From CF-162 sp963667205 (lineage in GTDB: Bacteria; Chloroflexota; Dehalococcoidia; SM23-28-2; RBG-16-64-32), in the NCBI GenBank assembly GCA_963667205.1, contig OY762959.1:930001-994000 (forward strand): a DNA stretch of 64,000 bases, read 5' to 3'. The translations under genes and the position numbers were made by a program. The notes beneath the pieces are model-generated. The model worked only from the letters and a program-made list of their open reading frames with translations. It did no database searches and had not been told where the DNA came from. This document shows, piece after piece, positions 15,882 through 24,210 of the stretch. The first letter of the stretch is position 1. Every line of letters begins with the position of its first letter.

Positions 15882-17189
15882 ATGATTGACGTCCGGCTAC
15901 TGCGAGAAGAGGCGGACCGCGTGCGACAGGCCCTGGGGCGGCGAAACACGGAGGCGCCGCTGGACGAGGCGATCGCCGCCGATGCGGAGCGGCGCCAGCT
16001 CCTGATCGAAGTCGAGGGGCTACGCGCCGAGAAGAACACGATCTCGAAGGAGATCGGCGAACTGGCGCGGGCGATGAAGGGCTCCGACACGAAGGAAGCG
16101 AAGCACGCCGAGCACCGCCGCTCTGACCTGACGTCGCGCTCGTCGTTCATCGGCGACAAGCTGGACTCGCTGGAAGAGCGCCTGGGCGAACTGAACGAGA
16201 AGCTGAAGGCGGCGCTGCTCGAGATACCGAACATCCCGGACGACTCCGTACCGGAGGGCGCTGACGAGAGCGGCAACGTCGTCGTCCGGCAGTCGGGCGA
16301 GCCGAAGCCGCTGGCGTTCGAGGCGAAGCCGCACTGGGAGCTTGGCGAGTCGCTAGACATCATCGACTTCGAGCGGGGCGTCAAGCTGGCGGGCAGCCGC
16401 TTCTACGTGCTCAAGGGTGCGGGAGCACGGCTGCAACGAGCGCTGATCGCCTGGATGCTGGACTTCCACACATCGCGCGGCTACAGGGAGATCTACCCGC
16501 CGGCGATGATCAAAGAGGAGAACCTCTGGTCCGGCGGCTGGCTGCCCAAGTTCGGCGAGAACATGTTCCACGACGCCGAGGACGACTACTGGTGGATACC
16601 GACCGCCGAAGTGGCGCTCACCAACATGCACAAAGACGAGATCCTGGAGCCGGGCGCGCTTCCGATCGACTATGTGGCGTACACGCCGTGCTTCCGCCGC
16701 GAGAAGTTCTCAGCTGGCCGCGACGTGCGCGGGATCAAGCGCGGCTTCCAGTTCGACAAGGTGGAGCTGTACCGCTTCGTTGAGCCGGCCGAGTCGGCGG
16801 CGGCGCTCGAGGCGATGACGGCGCAGGCAGCCGACGTGGCCAAGGAGCTTGGCCTGGCACACCGCATCCTCGAGCTGTGCACCGGCGACCTCGGCTTCAA
16901 CGCGGCGAAGACGTACGACATCGAGGTCTGGGCGCCGGGCTCGGACGAGTGGCTGGAGTGCTCTTCGGTGTCGAACTGCACCGATTTCCAGGCGCGCCGG
17001 GCGAACATCCGCTACCGCACGGAGAAAGGCGCGAAGCCGGAGCACCCGCACACGCTGAACGGCTCCGGCCTGGCGATCCCGCGGACGCTGATCGCGGTGC
17101 TGGAGAACTACCAGCAGGCCGACGGCAGCATCGTCGTGCCCGAAGTGCTGCGCCCGTACATGGGCGGCCTCGAACGCATCGAAGCTTAG
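15882..17189 (+). CDS. serS: Seryl-tRNA synthetase
   Basis: Charges tRNA-Ser and provides the precursor for selenocysteyl-tRNA. It is 435 residues. The N-terminal long antiparallel coiled coil (about 1-110) binds the tRNA variable arm. The class II catalytic core contains TPCFRREKFSAGRDVRG (motif 2) and HTLNGSGLAIPRTLIAV (motif 3). The start ATG is close to the first residue MIDVRLLREEADRV expected for the family. A tRNA-Ser gene occurs elsewhere in the window. Confidence 0.97.
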   Translation: MIDVRLLREEADRVRQALGRRNTEAPLDEAIAADAERRQLLIEVEGLRAEKNTISKEIGELARAMKGSDTKEAKHAEHRRSDLTSRSSFIGDKLDSLEERLGELNEKLKAALLEIPNIPDDSVPEGADESGNVVVRQSGEPKPLAFEAKPHWELGESLDIIDFERGVKLAGSRFYVLKGAGARLQRALIAWMLDFHTSRGYREIYPPAMIKEENLWSGGWLPKFGENMFHDAEDDYWWIPTAEVALTNMHKDEILEPGALPIDYVAYTPCFRREKFSAGRDVRGIKRGFQFDKVELYRFVEPAESAAALEAMTAQAADVAKELGLAHRILELCTGDLGFNAAKTYDIEVWAPGSDEWLECSSVSNCTDFQARRANIRYRTEKGAKPEHPHTLNGSGLAIPRTLIAVLENYQQADGSIVVPEVLRPYMGGLERIEA

Positions 17190-17225
17190 CGCCGGTGCGC
17201 GGCCGGCGGGCCACAGCCGCCACCA

Positions 17226-17231
17226 TATAAT
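17226..17231 (+). promoter_or_regulatory. -10 box, probable leaderless start of DUF1786 gene
   Basis: Perfect TATAAT ending 6 bases before the ATG at 17238. Transcription would start at or next to the start codon. Confidence 0.5.
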
Positions 17232-17237
17232 CGACGT

Positions 17238-18338
17238 ATGCGGATACTTGCCGTCGACGTGGGTACTGGCACGCAGGACATCGTCCTCTTTGACTCGGAG
17301 GGGCCGATCGAGAACGCGTTGCAGCTGATCATGCCGGCGCCGACGGAGATCGCAGCGCGGCGCATCCGGCGCGCGACTGAGGCCGGGCGAGCGGTCGTGT
17401 TGACGGGCGTGATCGCCGGCGGCGGCCCCTGCCACTGGGCGCTTGAGGACCACCTGAAGGCGGGGCACGCAGCTTTCGCCACGCCGGAAGCGGCGACGAC
17501 GTTCGACGACGACCTGGAGAACGTGGAGCGAATGGGCGTGACGCTGGTGTCGGACGATGAAGCCAGGTCACTGGACGGCGAGCAGATCTTGCTGCGCGAC
17601 CTGGACCTCGGCGCGATCCGCTCGGCGCTGGCGGCGTTCGACGTGCCCGGCGACTTCGACGGCATCGCCGTCGGCTGCCTCGACCACGGGGCGGCCCCTC
17701 CCGGCTACTCCGACCGCCTCTTCCGATTCGATCACCTGCGCCGCGTCGTCGGCGAACGGAACGACCTGCGCGCGTTCGCCTGCCTGCCCGACGAGCTTCC
17801 CGAGTACCTGACAAGGGCGCGGGCTCTCGTATCGTGCGTCGACTCGGACGCACCGGCGGTCTTCCTCGACACGGGGCCCGCGGCGGCGCTCGGCGCGCTA
17901 CAAGACCCGAACGTCGGCGCGCACAAGCCTCAGCTGGTGCTGAACCTGGGGAACATGCACGCGCTCTGCTCCCACCTGCGGGGCACGCAGATCGTCGCCC
18001 TCTACGAACACCACACGGGCGAGATGACGGCGGAGCAGATCGAGACGTTCACCGAGCGCCTCGCCGCCGGGACGCTGCAGCACGAGGAGGTCTTCGCCAG
18101 CAAGGGCCACGGGGCGTTCTATGCGGGCGACGGCGCTGAGGACGACCCACTGGCGAACCTTGCGGTGACGGGGCCGCAGCGAGGGAGGCTGCGCGGCTCG
18201 CGGCTGTCTCCGTACTTCGCGGTGCCGCACGGGGACATGATGGTCTCCGGCTGCTTCGGGCTGCTCTGGGCGTTCGCGGAGAAGCACTCCTGGGCTCGCA
18301 ACGAGGTGCTGGCGGCGCTGGGCGTGGGCGAGGCCTAG
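17238..18338 (+). CDS. DUF1786 family protein (ASKHA-like)
   Basis: A 366-residue protein of the DUF1786 family, sometimes labelled pyruvate formate-lyase activating enzyme-related on weak grounds. The N terminus MRILAVDVGTGTQDIVLFD resembles the phosphate-1 loop of actin/hexokinase-like ATPases. Later segments GVIAGGGPCHWALEDHL and VLNLGNMHALCSH are conserved in the family. No Fe-S motif is visible, so radical-SAM activity is not supported. It ends 4 bp into the convergent channel gene. Confidence 0.75.
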   Translation: MRILAVDVGTGTQDIVLFDSEGPIENALQLIMPAPTEIAARRIRRATEAGRAVVLTGVIAGGGPCHWALEDHLKAGHAAFATPEAATTFDDDLENVERMGVTLVSDDEARSLDGEQILLRDLDLGAIRSALAAFDVPGDFDGIAVGCLDHGAAPPGYSDRLFRFDHLRRVVGERNDLRAFACLPDELPEYLTRARALVSCVDSDAPAVFLDTGPAAALGALQDPNVGAHKPQLVLNLGNMHALCSHLRGTQIVALYEHHTGEMTAEQIETFTERLAAGTLQHEEVFASKGHGAFYAGDGAEDDPLANLAVTGPQRGRLRGSRLSPYFAVPHGDMMVSGCFGLLWAFAEKHSWARNEVLAALGVGEA

Positions 18339-19378
18339 GGACGGGCTTCAGACGCCGGGTGGATGCGGCCCAGCGCATCCTGGCTGGCGATGACGATCAC
18401 GCGGTCGCCTTCGAGCAGCTGAGTGCCTGAGGGCGGAGCAACGGTGAGTTCGCCGTTCTTCTTCTGGACACCGAGAACCGAGACGTCCCGCACGCTGCCG
18501 AACAGGTCTCCGACGCTGCCACCGGCGCCGGTGCCGGCGCTCACCTCGATCTCCGCGAGGACTCCTTGCCCGCCGCCCGCAGCGGCCGGCGTGTCGATGA
18601 ACTGCGCCAGCATCGGCTGCATGGAGGAGAGCGCCATCTGGCGGCCGACGCTGGCGTAGGGTGAGAAGACGCGCTGGGCACCCGCGCGGGTGATTCTGGG
18701 AACGTGCTCTAGCTGCGAAGCCCGCGCCACCACGTACAGATCCGGGTTAAGCGATTTGGCGGCGAGGATGATAAAAGTGTTGCCGGCGTCGGAGTCGGCA
18801 GCGGCAAGGAGGCAAGCAGCGCCCTCGACGCCGGCCTCGGTCAGCACATCGTCGCTGGTGGCGTCGCCGACGAGCATCAAGTAGCCTAGACGCCTGCCCC
18901 GGACGATAGCCTCCTGGTTGCTCTCAACGATCACGAAATCGACGTGGCGGGCCGCGAATTCGCGCGCGATCTCCGCTCCAACACGGCCGAAGCCGCAGAG
19001 GATGTAGTGGTTACGCAGGTGCTCGATCTGACGTTGCATGCGCTGACTCCCCAGTATAGTCGCGAACTCACCCTCGACCAGGAACTGGAACACGGCGATG
19101 AGCGCGTAGAAGATGGCGCCGATGCCGGTGACGGCCAGGACGATCGTGAAGACGCGCCCGCCGTCGTCCAGCTCGCGGACTTCGGCGAAGCCGATCGTCG
19201 TCAGCACGATGACCGTCATGTAAAGGGCGTCCAGGAACGGCCATCCTTCGATGACCATGTAGCCGGCCGTGCCGACGGCGGCAACCGAGACGATGAAGAC
19301 GCCCGAGCGGATCAGGCTCGGTGGCAGCGAGTAGAAGAAGGTCCGCGAATCCCGTAGGGCGTGCGAGAGGGGATGCAC
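18335..19378 (-). CDS. Two-TM potassium channel with RCK/TrkA domain
   Basis: A 347-residue membrane protein: first helix about 24-46, pore helix and filter, second helix about 83-105, then a cytosolic TrkA-N Rossmann domain (about 125-240, ILCGFGRVGAEIAREF) and a C-terminal TrkA-C domain (about 262-340). The filter reads TTIGFAEV. Most channels of this type have a Gly where Ala stands, so selectivity may differ. It probably conducts K+ under nucleotide or ligand control. The adjacent convergent gene is unrelated. Confidence 0.88.
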   Translation of the reverse strand: MHPLSHALRDSRTFFYSLPPSLIRSGVFIVSVAAVGTAGYMVIEGWPFLDALYMTVIVLTTIGFAEVRELDDGGRVFTIVLAVTGIGAIFYALIAVFQFLVEGEFATILGSQRMQRQIEHLRNHYILCGFGRVGAEIAREFAARHVDFVIVESNQEAIVRGRRLGYLMLVGDATSDDVLTEAGVEGAACLLAAADSDAGNTFIILAAKSLNPDLYVVARASQLEHVPRITRAGAQRVFSPYASVGRQMALSSMQPMLAQFIDTPAAAGGGQGVLAEIEVSAGTGAGGSVGDLFGSVRDVSVLGVQKKNGELTVAPPSGTQLLEGDRVIVIASQDALGRIHPASEARP

Positions 19379-19386
19379 GCGACCTA

Positions 19387-21480
19387 TCAGGCAGCGCGCT
19401 CGCCGAAGCGCTTACGTTTCTGGGAAACGTAATCGACCAGGATGTACTGGCCCAGGCGCTCGGGCGTGGTGTAGAAGACTCGGCCTTTGTTCATCTTGGC
19501 GATCTGGTTGACGAACTCTTTCAGGTAGTAGTTGCGGTCCAGCATGAAGGTGTTGATCACGATGTCCTTCTTTGTGCAGCGCCGCACTTCCTTGAGCGTC
19601 TCGCGGATCGTGATCGGGCTGGGCGGATAAGCGAAGTAGGAGCGGCCGTGCTCCAGGTGCGCGGTGGGCTCGCCGTCGGAGATCATGATGATCTGACGAG
19701 TGCCGCCCTTGTGCCGGGCGAGGAAGCGCTGGGCGAGCATGAAGGCGTGGTGCATGTTGGTGCCCAGGACCGACTCATCCCATCGCACGTACGGCAACTC
19801 CTCGGCCTTCAGCTCGCGGGCGTAAGCTGAGAAGCCGACGATGTAGAGGCTGTCCTTCGGGAACTGCGTGCGAATGAGGTTGTTCATCGCCAGCGCCACC
19901 TTCTTCGCGGCCTGGAAGCTGCCCCGCAGCGCCATCGACCACGAGAGGTCCAGCATCATCACCGTCGCCGTCTGCGTCAGCGTCTCAGAGCGGTAGACCT
20001 GGAAGTCTTCCTGCTCGAGCTGGACGGGGACCCGCGGCCCCTCGCGGAAGATGCCGTTCATGATCGTCTCGCCAAGGTGAAGGTGGAACGGATCGCCGAA
20101 CTCATAGGGCTTGGTGTCGTCGGCGCGTTCGCCGCCGTGGCCTTTGTCGCGCTGCGGATGCCTGCCCTGGGTCGACTTCTTGAGCTGAGAGTAGACCTCG
20201 CCCAGCGCCTTCTCGCCGATCTTGCGGACGCCGCGCGGCGTTAGCTCCCAGGCATCCCCTTTGCGGCGGATGTAGCCGGCGTCTTCCAGCGCCTGGAGGA
20301 AGTCCTTGAGCTGGTCCAGCGTGTCGGCGGCTTCGTCGCCGAGGATGTCGCGGAGCTTTTCTTCGTCGACGTCGTCGAGGCTGCCGCCGTACTGCGTGCG
20401 GTCCAGCTGCTTCTCCAGGTCGTCCATCTCCTGAAGATCACCCATGAGGCTCATCGCCTGCTGGAGGTCCAGCTCCTCGTCGCCGCGGAAGGGGTAGGCC
20501 TGCGCGTCACGCTCTGAGCCGAGGATGTCCAGGTTGATCGCCAGCTCCTGCATTTCGCGCTGCAGCTCGGCGTCGTCGACTTTGTCCATGAGAAGGTCCT
20601 GGAGCTGGCGCCGGGCCTCCAGTGGCAGGCTGTCGAGGAGGCCCTGCATGGCGGCGATGCCGGACTGCATCTGCTCGATTAACTCCTCCAGGTTTTTCGG
20701 CGGGTCGTCGCCGAAAAGGTCGCCGTACTTCTCCATGAAGCCGTCGAAGTCGGGCTCGCCGCCGGCCATCTTCTCGGAGAGAATCTGGTTGAGGTCGTGC
20801 ATCATCTGCTTCATGCGCGCCATGTCTTCGGGGCTCATGTTGGCGATCTGCTGCTGGAGGTCCTTGAAGAAGCCGTCCATCAGGGTCTGCTTCAGCATCT
20901 CCATCAGCTCCTGGTACTTGGCGGCCGCCTCCGGGTCCATGAACTCGTAGTCCTGGAGGCCCTTCACTTTGCCGCCGGCGTCCTCCGGCAATTTCTCCAA
21001 CTGCTGCTTCTTCTTGTCCACAACGTTCTTCAGCATCTGGGCCAAGCGCTCGCCTTCTTCGACCGTGCTCTCTTGCTGAGGCCCTTCCGCAGCCGAGACC
21101 GCCTCCTCGAACGCGCGAAGAGGGCTCTCGCCGTCCCCGAGCTGGCTCTCCGCCTCGGCCAGCTTGCGGTCGAGGGTACCCGTCTCCAGCTCCATGACCT
21201 CGTCGAGCCGCTTCTGGATGTCCTCGAAGACGGATGAGAGGTTGTACTGGTCGAGCTTCTGACGACGCTGCTGACGGAGCTGCTGGAGGAGGTCACGCAG
21301 GCCTTGCATGCGGTCGCCCATGGGGTCGCGCATGCCGCGCTGCATCAGGTTGCGAAGCGCATGCTCCAGGTCGCCGAAGTTCATCAGGTCGTCGGTCAGG
21401 CCGGCGAGGATCTCGTCGGGATCCAATGGACCGATGTTCTGGGTGCCGTCCCACTGGTAGTAGCGGAAGTACTCACTCAT
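19387..21480 (-). CDS. von Willebrand factor A domain protein (partner of MoxR-type ATPase)
   Basis: A 697-residue cytosolic protein. The first 430 residues are acidic and helical, rich in Gln/Leu/Asp, ending in a winged-helix-like segment (DAGYIRRKGDAWELTPRG). The C-terminal vWA domain (about 500-690) has a complete MIDAS: DLSWS at residue 511, Thr in LGTNMHHAF and Asp602 in SDGEPT. Such proteins pair with MoxR/magnesium-chelatase-like AAA ATPases, and one is encoded at 24211-25629. A TATAAT box and GAGGAGA precede the start. The substrate remodelled by the pair is unknown. Confidence 0.85.
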   Translation of the reverse strand: MSEYFRYYQWDGTQNIGPLDPDEILAGLTDDLMNFGDLEHALRNLMQRGMRDPMGDRMQGLRDLLQQLRQQRRQKLDQYNLSSVFEDIQKRLDEVMELETGTLDRKLAEAESQLGDGESPLRAFEEAVSAAEGPQQESTVEEGERLAQMLKNVVDKKKQQLEKLPEDAGGKVKGLQDYEFMDPEAAAKYQELMEMLKQTLMDGFFKDLQQQIANMSPEDMARMKQMMHDLNQILSEKMAGGEPDFDGFMEKYGDLFGDDPPKNLEELIEQMQSGIAAMQGLLDSLPLEARRQLQDLLMDKVDDAELQREMQELAINLDILGSERDAQAYPFRGDEELDLQQAMSLMGDLQEMDDLEKQLDRTQYGGSLDDVDEEKLRDILGDEAADTLDQLKDFLQALEDAGYIRRKGDAWELTPRGVRKIGEKALGEVYSQLKKSTQGRHPQRDKGHGGERADDTKPYEFGDPFHLHLGETIMNGIFREGPRVPVQLEQEDFQVYRSETLTQTATVMMLDLSWSMALRGSFQAAKKVALAMNNLIRTQFPKDSLYIVGFSAYARELKAEELPYVRWDESVLGTNMHHAFMLAQRFLARHKGGTRQIIMISDGEPTAHLEHGRSYFAYPPSPITIRETLKEVRRCTKKDIVINTFMLDRNYYLKEFVNQIAKMNKGRVFYTTPERLGQYILVDYVSQKRKRFGERAA

Positions 21481-21572
21481 GCAGCGTCTCCTCGTGGGAC
21501 ATTATACGGGATGGCTTCGGCGACGCCTCAGAATGAGATATACGTCACTAAACGAGCGCTTGCCCAGCGTGC

Positions 21573-21578
21573 GATAAT
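21573..21578 (+). promoter_or_regulatory. -10 box, probable leaderless start of hydrolase-cyclase gene
   Basis: GATAAT ending 6 bases before the ATG at 21585; no Shine-Dalgarno sequence. Confidence 0.4.
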
Positions 21579-21584
21579 CTGCGC

Positions 21585-22922
21585 ATGGAGCTGAGGATGC
21601 AGTACGCGATGGCCAGCGACGGCGTGCGCATCGCGTACGGCACGGCGGGCGACGGGCCAACGCTGCTACGCGTACCGAGCCTGCCGTTCAGCCACAGTCA
21701 GCGGGAGTGGGAAAGAGGCAGCGAGTTCTACGGCCAGCTGGCCGAGAAGTGGACTGTGGTTCAGATGGACCCGCGCGGGACCGGCCTGTCGGAGCGGAAC
21801 ATCGACGACTTTTCGCTGGAGACGCGGCTACTGGACATTGAGGCTGTCCTCGACAACCTGGGTGCTGGCCCGGTGGCGCTGCACGGGATCGGCTGGAGCG
21901 GGCCACTGGTGGTGACGTACGCAGTGCGGCACCCGGAGCGAGTTTCGCACCTGATCCTGGACGATTCCCACGCTCGAACCGAGGACTTAATGAACATCCC
22001 GCAGATCCGGGCGCTGGACCAGCTGACCGGCCAATGGGATACGTTCCTCGAGTACCTGGTGTACATGATCTACGGCTACGGCCGGGAAGAGGCAGCGCCG
22101 ATCGTAGAGCACATGCGGGCCTGCGTCTCGCCAGAGGGTGCGCAGCTGATCTTCGAGAGCGCGCGCGGCGACGACGTGTCGGAGCTGCTGCCGATGGTGA
22201 CGCAACCGACGCTCGTGGTGCAGCACGAGGCGATGACCGAACAATCCGAAGGGGCAGCGCGGGAGCTTGCCGCGCTGGTACCGAACGCCAGGCTGGTGAT
22301 GATCGAGGGCCAGGCGGCGGACGGCACCGGGCGGATCATCCACGCGATCGCCGACCTGCTGGGCACGGAGCACGATCACACCACCCCACCACCACCAGCG
22401 ACGGCGCCGGCAACAGCCTCCGGTGTGCGGACGATCCTCTTCACGGACCTGGTGAGCCACACTGAGATGATGTCCCGGCTGGGCGACGAAAAGGGGCGAG
22501 TGGTGCTGCGCGAGCACGAAGACGTGACCCGCCGACTGTTGAACGAGCACGGCGGAGACGAAGTGAAGTCGATGGGCGACGGGTTCATGGCCTCATTCGG
22601 ATCGGTGACCAAGGGCGTGAAGTGCGCGATCGAGCTGCAGCGGGCGTTCGCCAGGTACAGTGAGACAGGCGACGAGCCGCTGACCGTCCGGGTCGGGCTG
22701 AACGTCGGCGAGCCGATCGAAGACGGCGGCGACCTGTTCGGCGCGACGGTCATCATGGCGTCACGCATCGCGGCCAAAGCCGAAGCGGGCGAGATACTGG
22801 TGGCGAACGCCGTCCGCGAGCTCTCGGCCGGCAAGGGCTTCCTCTTCGCTGACCGCGGCGACTTCGTGGCGAAGGGCTTCGAGGAGTCCGTGCGCGTGTA
22901 CGAAGTGCGCTGGCGCGACTAG
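21585..22922 (+). CDS. Alpha/beta hydrolase fused to class III adenylate cyclase
   Basis: A 445-residue two-domain protein. Residues about 5-255 form an alpha/beta hydrolase fold: DPRGTGLSERN, nucleophile elbow HGIGWSGPLVV, acid region TLVVQHEA. Residues about 280-445 form a class III cyclase: metal Asp in LFTDLVSHTEMMSRLGD, Lys-GDG in VKSMGDGF, and GGDLFGATVIMASRIAA. The transition-state Asn of VNxAxR is Ile here, so activity may be reduced or specificity altered. The hydrolase elbow ends in Pro rather than Gly and may bind rather than hydrolyse a ligand. The 3' end overlaps the PPOX gene by 4 bp, tail to tail. Confidence 0.85.
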   Translation: MELRMQYAMASDGVRIAYGTAGDGPTLLRVPSLPFSHSQREWERGSEFYGQLAEKWTVVQMDPRGTGLSERNIDDFSLETRLLDIEAVLDNLGAGPVALHGIGWSGPLVVTYAVRHPERVSHLILDDSHARTEDLMNIPQIRALDQLTGQWDTFLEYLVYMIYGYGREEAAPIVEHMRACVSPEGAQLIFESARGDDVSELLPMVTQPTLVVQHEAMTEQSEGAARELAALVPNARLVMIEGQAADGTGRIIHAIADLLGTEHDHTTPPPPATAPATASGVRTILFTDLVSHTEMMSRLGDEKGRVVLREHEDVTRRLLNEHGGDEVKSMGDGFMASFGSVTKGVKCAIELQRAFARYSETGDEPLTVRVGLNVGEPIEDGGDLFGATVIMASRIAAKAEAGEILVANAVRELSAGKGFLFADRGDFVAKGFEESVRVYEVRWRD

Positions 22923-23344
22923 CGGCGCAGGAAGGCTGCGGGGAACTGCCAGCGAGTGGCTGAGGCCTGGAACTTGTCGGCGGACTCGATGAAGCCGAAG
23001 GCGACGCCGGGTGTGAACGAGAAGATGCCGCCGCCCACAGGGTCCATCTCCCAGTCGTACTTCTCCTTGTAGCCGACCACGAAGCGTCTCAGCGTGGCGG
23101 CGTCTTTCTCCTCGGCGGCGGTGCCTTCGACGATGACGGCCTCACCGGCAGTCTCCGTCGTGATCGCGCAGGCCGGGTTGGCGCGGAGGTTGCGCGCCTT
23201 CGACGAGGTCAACGCCGTACTGAAGAGGAACCGGTCGTCCATCCAGACGCCCCAGACCGGCATGACGTGCGGACGGCCGTCTGGCCGCGAGGTGATGACG
23301 TAATAGTTGTGCGACCTCGCGAGCCGGTCGCGGGCCACTCCCAT
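22919..23344 (-). CDS. Pyridoxamine 5'-phosphate oxidase-like flavin/F420-binding protein
   Basis: A split-barrel protein of 141 residues from the ATG at 23344. NYYVITSRPDGRPHVMPVWG is the family's N-terminal strand pair and SSKARNLRANPACAITTE the cofactor-phosphate region. FTPGVAFGFIESADKFQ closes the fold. Members bind FMN or F420 and reduce small molecules; the cofactor cannot be told here. An upstream segment in the next frame (ATG at 23388) encodes MPDYDLAPESAGLLRWEW, the usual start of this subfamily, and one missing G near 23335 would join them. The annotated start is therefore probably a truncation. Confidence 0.8.
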   Translation of the reverse strand: MGVARDRLARSHNYYVITSRPDGRPHVMPVWGVWMDDRFLFSTALTSSKARNLRANPACAITTETAGEAVIVEGTAAEEKDAATLRRFVVGYKEKYDWEMDPVGGGIFSFTPGVAFGFIESADKFQASATRWQFPAAFLRR

Positions 23345-23388
23345 CTGAGGAGGCCGGCTGACTCGGGCGCCAGATCATAGTCCGGCAT
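23345..23388 (-). pseudogene. Probable frameshifted 5' end of the PPOX gene
   Basis: From ATG 23388 the frame encodes MPDYDLAPESAGLLRWEW and then leaves the family. The adjoining frame carries on with ARDRLARSHNYY. Adding one G to TGGCCC near 23335 gives WEWARDRL, which fits the family. Either a real 1-base deletion or a base-calling error. Confidence 0.6.
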
Positions 23389-23413
23389 TTGAGGACGGCT
23401 GGCCAGCGGGTCC

Positions 23414-24130
23414 TCATGAACCCTGGGGGATCAGCGCGCGGACCTCATCCGCCATGCGCCGCTTCGCCACCGGGATGGTCGTGCCGTCGGGGAGGGCGAA
23501 CGGCTTGCCGATGCTGACGCGAACGGCGGCGGGGCGCGACTGTTGCTCGCCGGCCGGCAGGATGTTGTTGGCGCCCTGGATGTGCATCGGCAGGACCGGC
23601 ACGCGCTGGCCGAGGGCGAGAATGGCGGGGCCACCGCGGAACGGCAGTGGCTCGCCGCTGCGGGAGCGCTGGCCTTCCGGGAAGATGAGGAGCGACCAGC
23701 GGTGGTGCAAGAGCCACTGTGAGTAGGCGAGCGCCTCGCGACCGCCGCCGCGAGTGATCGGGAAGGCGTTGTAGCGCAGCGAATGGAACATCCCCTTGAC
23801 CCGCTCCCGGTACATGCGGTCGGCGGCGGCGGCGATGGTGGTGCGGCCCCAGACTTTGCGGGGCAGCGCAGGGAGGACGATGACGGTGTCGAAGTGGCTG
23901 GTGTGGTTGGCGATGATGAGGAGGGGGTTCTCGACGCCTTCCAGGTTCTCCCGTCCTTCGATCGTGAGCGGCCGACAGAACGCCTTGATGTGCTTGTCGA
24001 CGTCCCAGCGACGGAGGACGCGGCGGTAGAGGCGGGCGGGCGGGCTGAGCGCCCAGCGATGCGGCTTCGCTTCGACGAGATCGGCTTGCGCGCGCCGTTC
24101 AGCCGGGCTTGCGGATGCGTCTTGCTGCAT
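23414..24130 (-). CDS. plsC: PlsC-type 1-acylglycerol-3-phosphate acyltransferase
   Basis: A 238-residue membrane-associated acyltransferase that probably acylates lysophosphatidate or another lipid. The catalytic HX4D motif is in NHTSHFDTVIVLPALP, followed by YRERVKGMFHSLRYNAFPI and FPEGQRSRSGEPLPFRGG, the glycerol-phosphate-binding blocks in normal order. C-terminal VRVSIGKPFALP is typical. A TATACT box and GGGAGGG precede the ATG. It lies between the PPOX and MoxR genes, all on the minus strand. Confidence 0.88.
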   Translation of the reverse strand: MQQDASASPAERRAQADLVEAKPHRWALSPPARLYRRVLRRWDVDKHIKAFCRPLTIEGRENLEGVENPLLIIANHTSHFDTVIVLPALPRKVWGRTTIAAAADRMYRERVKGMFHSLRYNAFPITRGGGREALAYSQWLLHHRWSLLIFPEGQRSRSGEPLPFRGGPAILALGQRVPVLPMHIQGANNILPAGEQQSRPAAVRVSIGKPFALPDGTTIPVAKRRMADEVRALIPQGS

Positions 24131-24210
24131 GGCAGCCCTCCCTTACCCCCACGAGGTGAAAGTGCTCGCAGTATACAGGTTTGCCTAGAGATAGCAAGCG
24201 CTGAGGGGGG

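Noticed and set aside
17238..18338. A radical-SAM activating enzyme annotation for the DUF1786 protein
   Set aside because: No CxxxCxxC cluster motif is present; the N terminus looks like an ASKHA phosphate loop.
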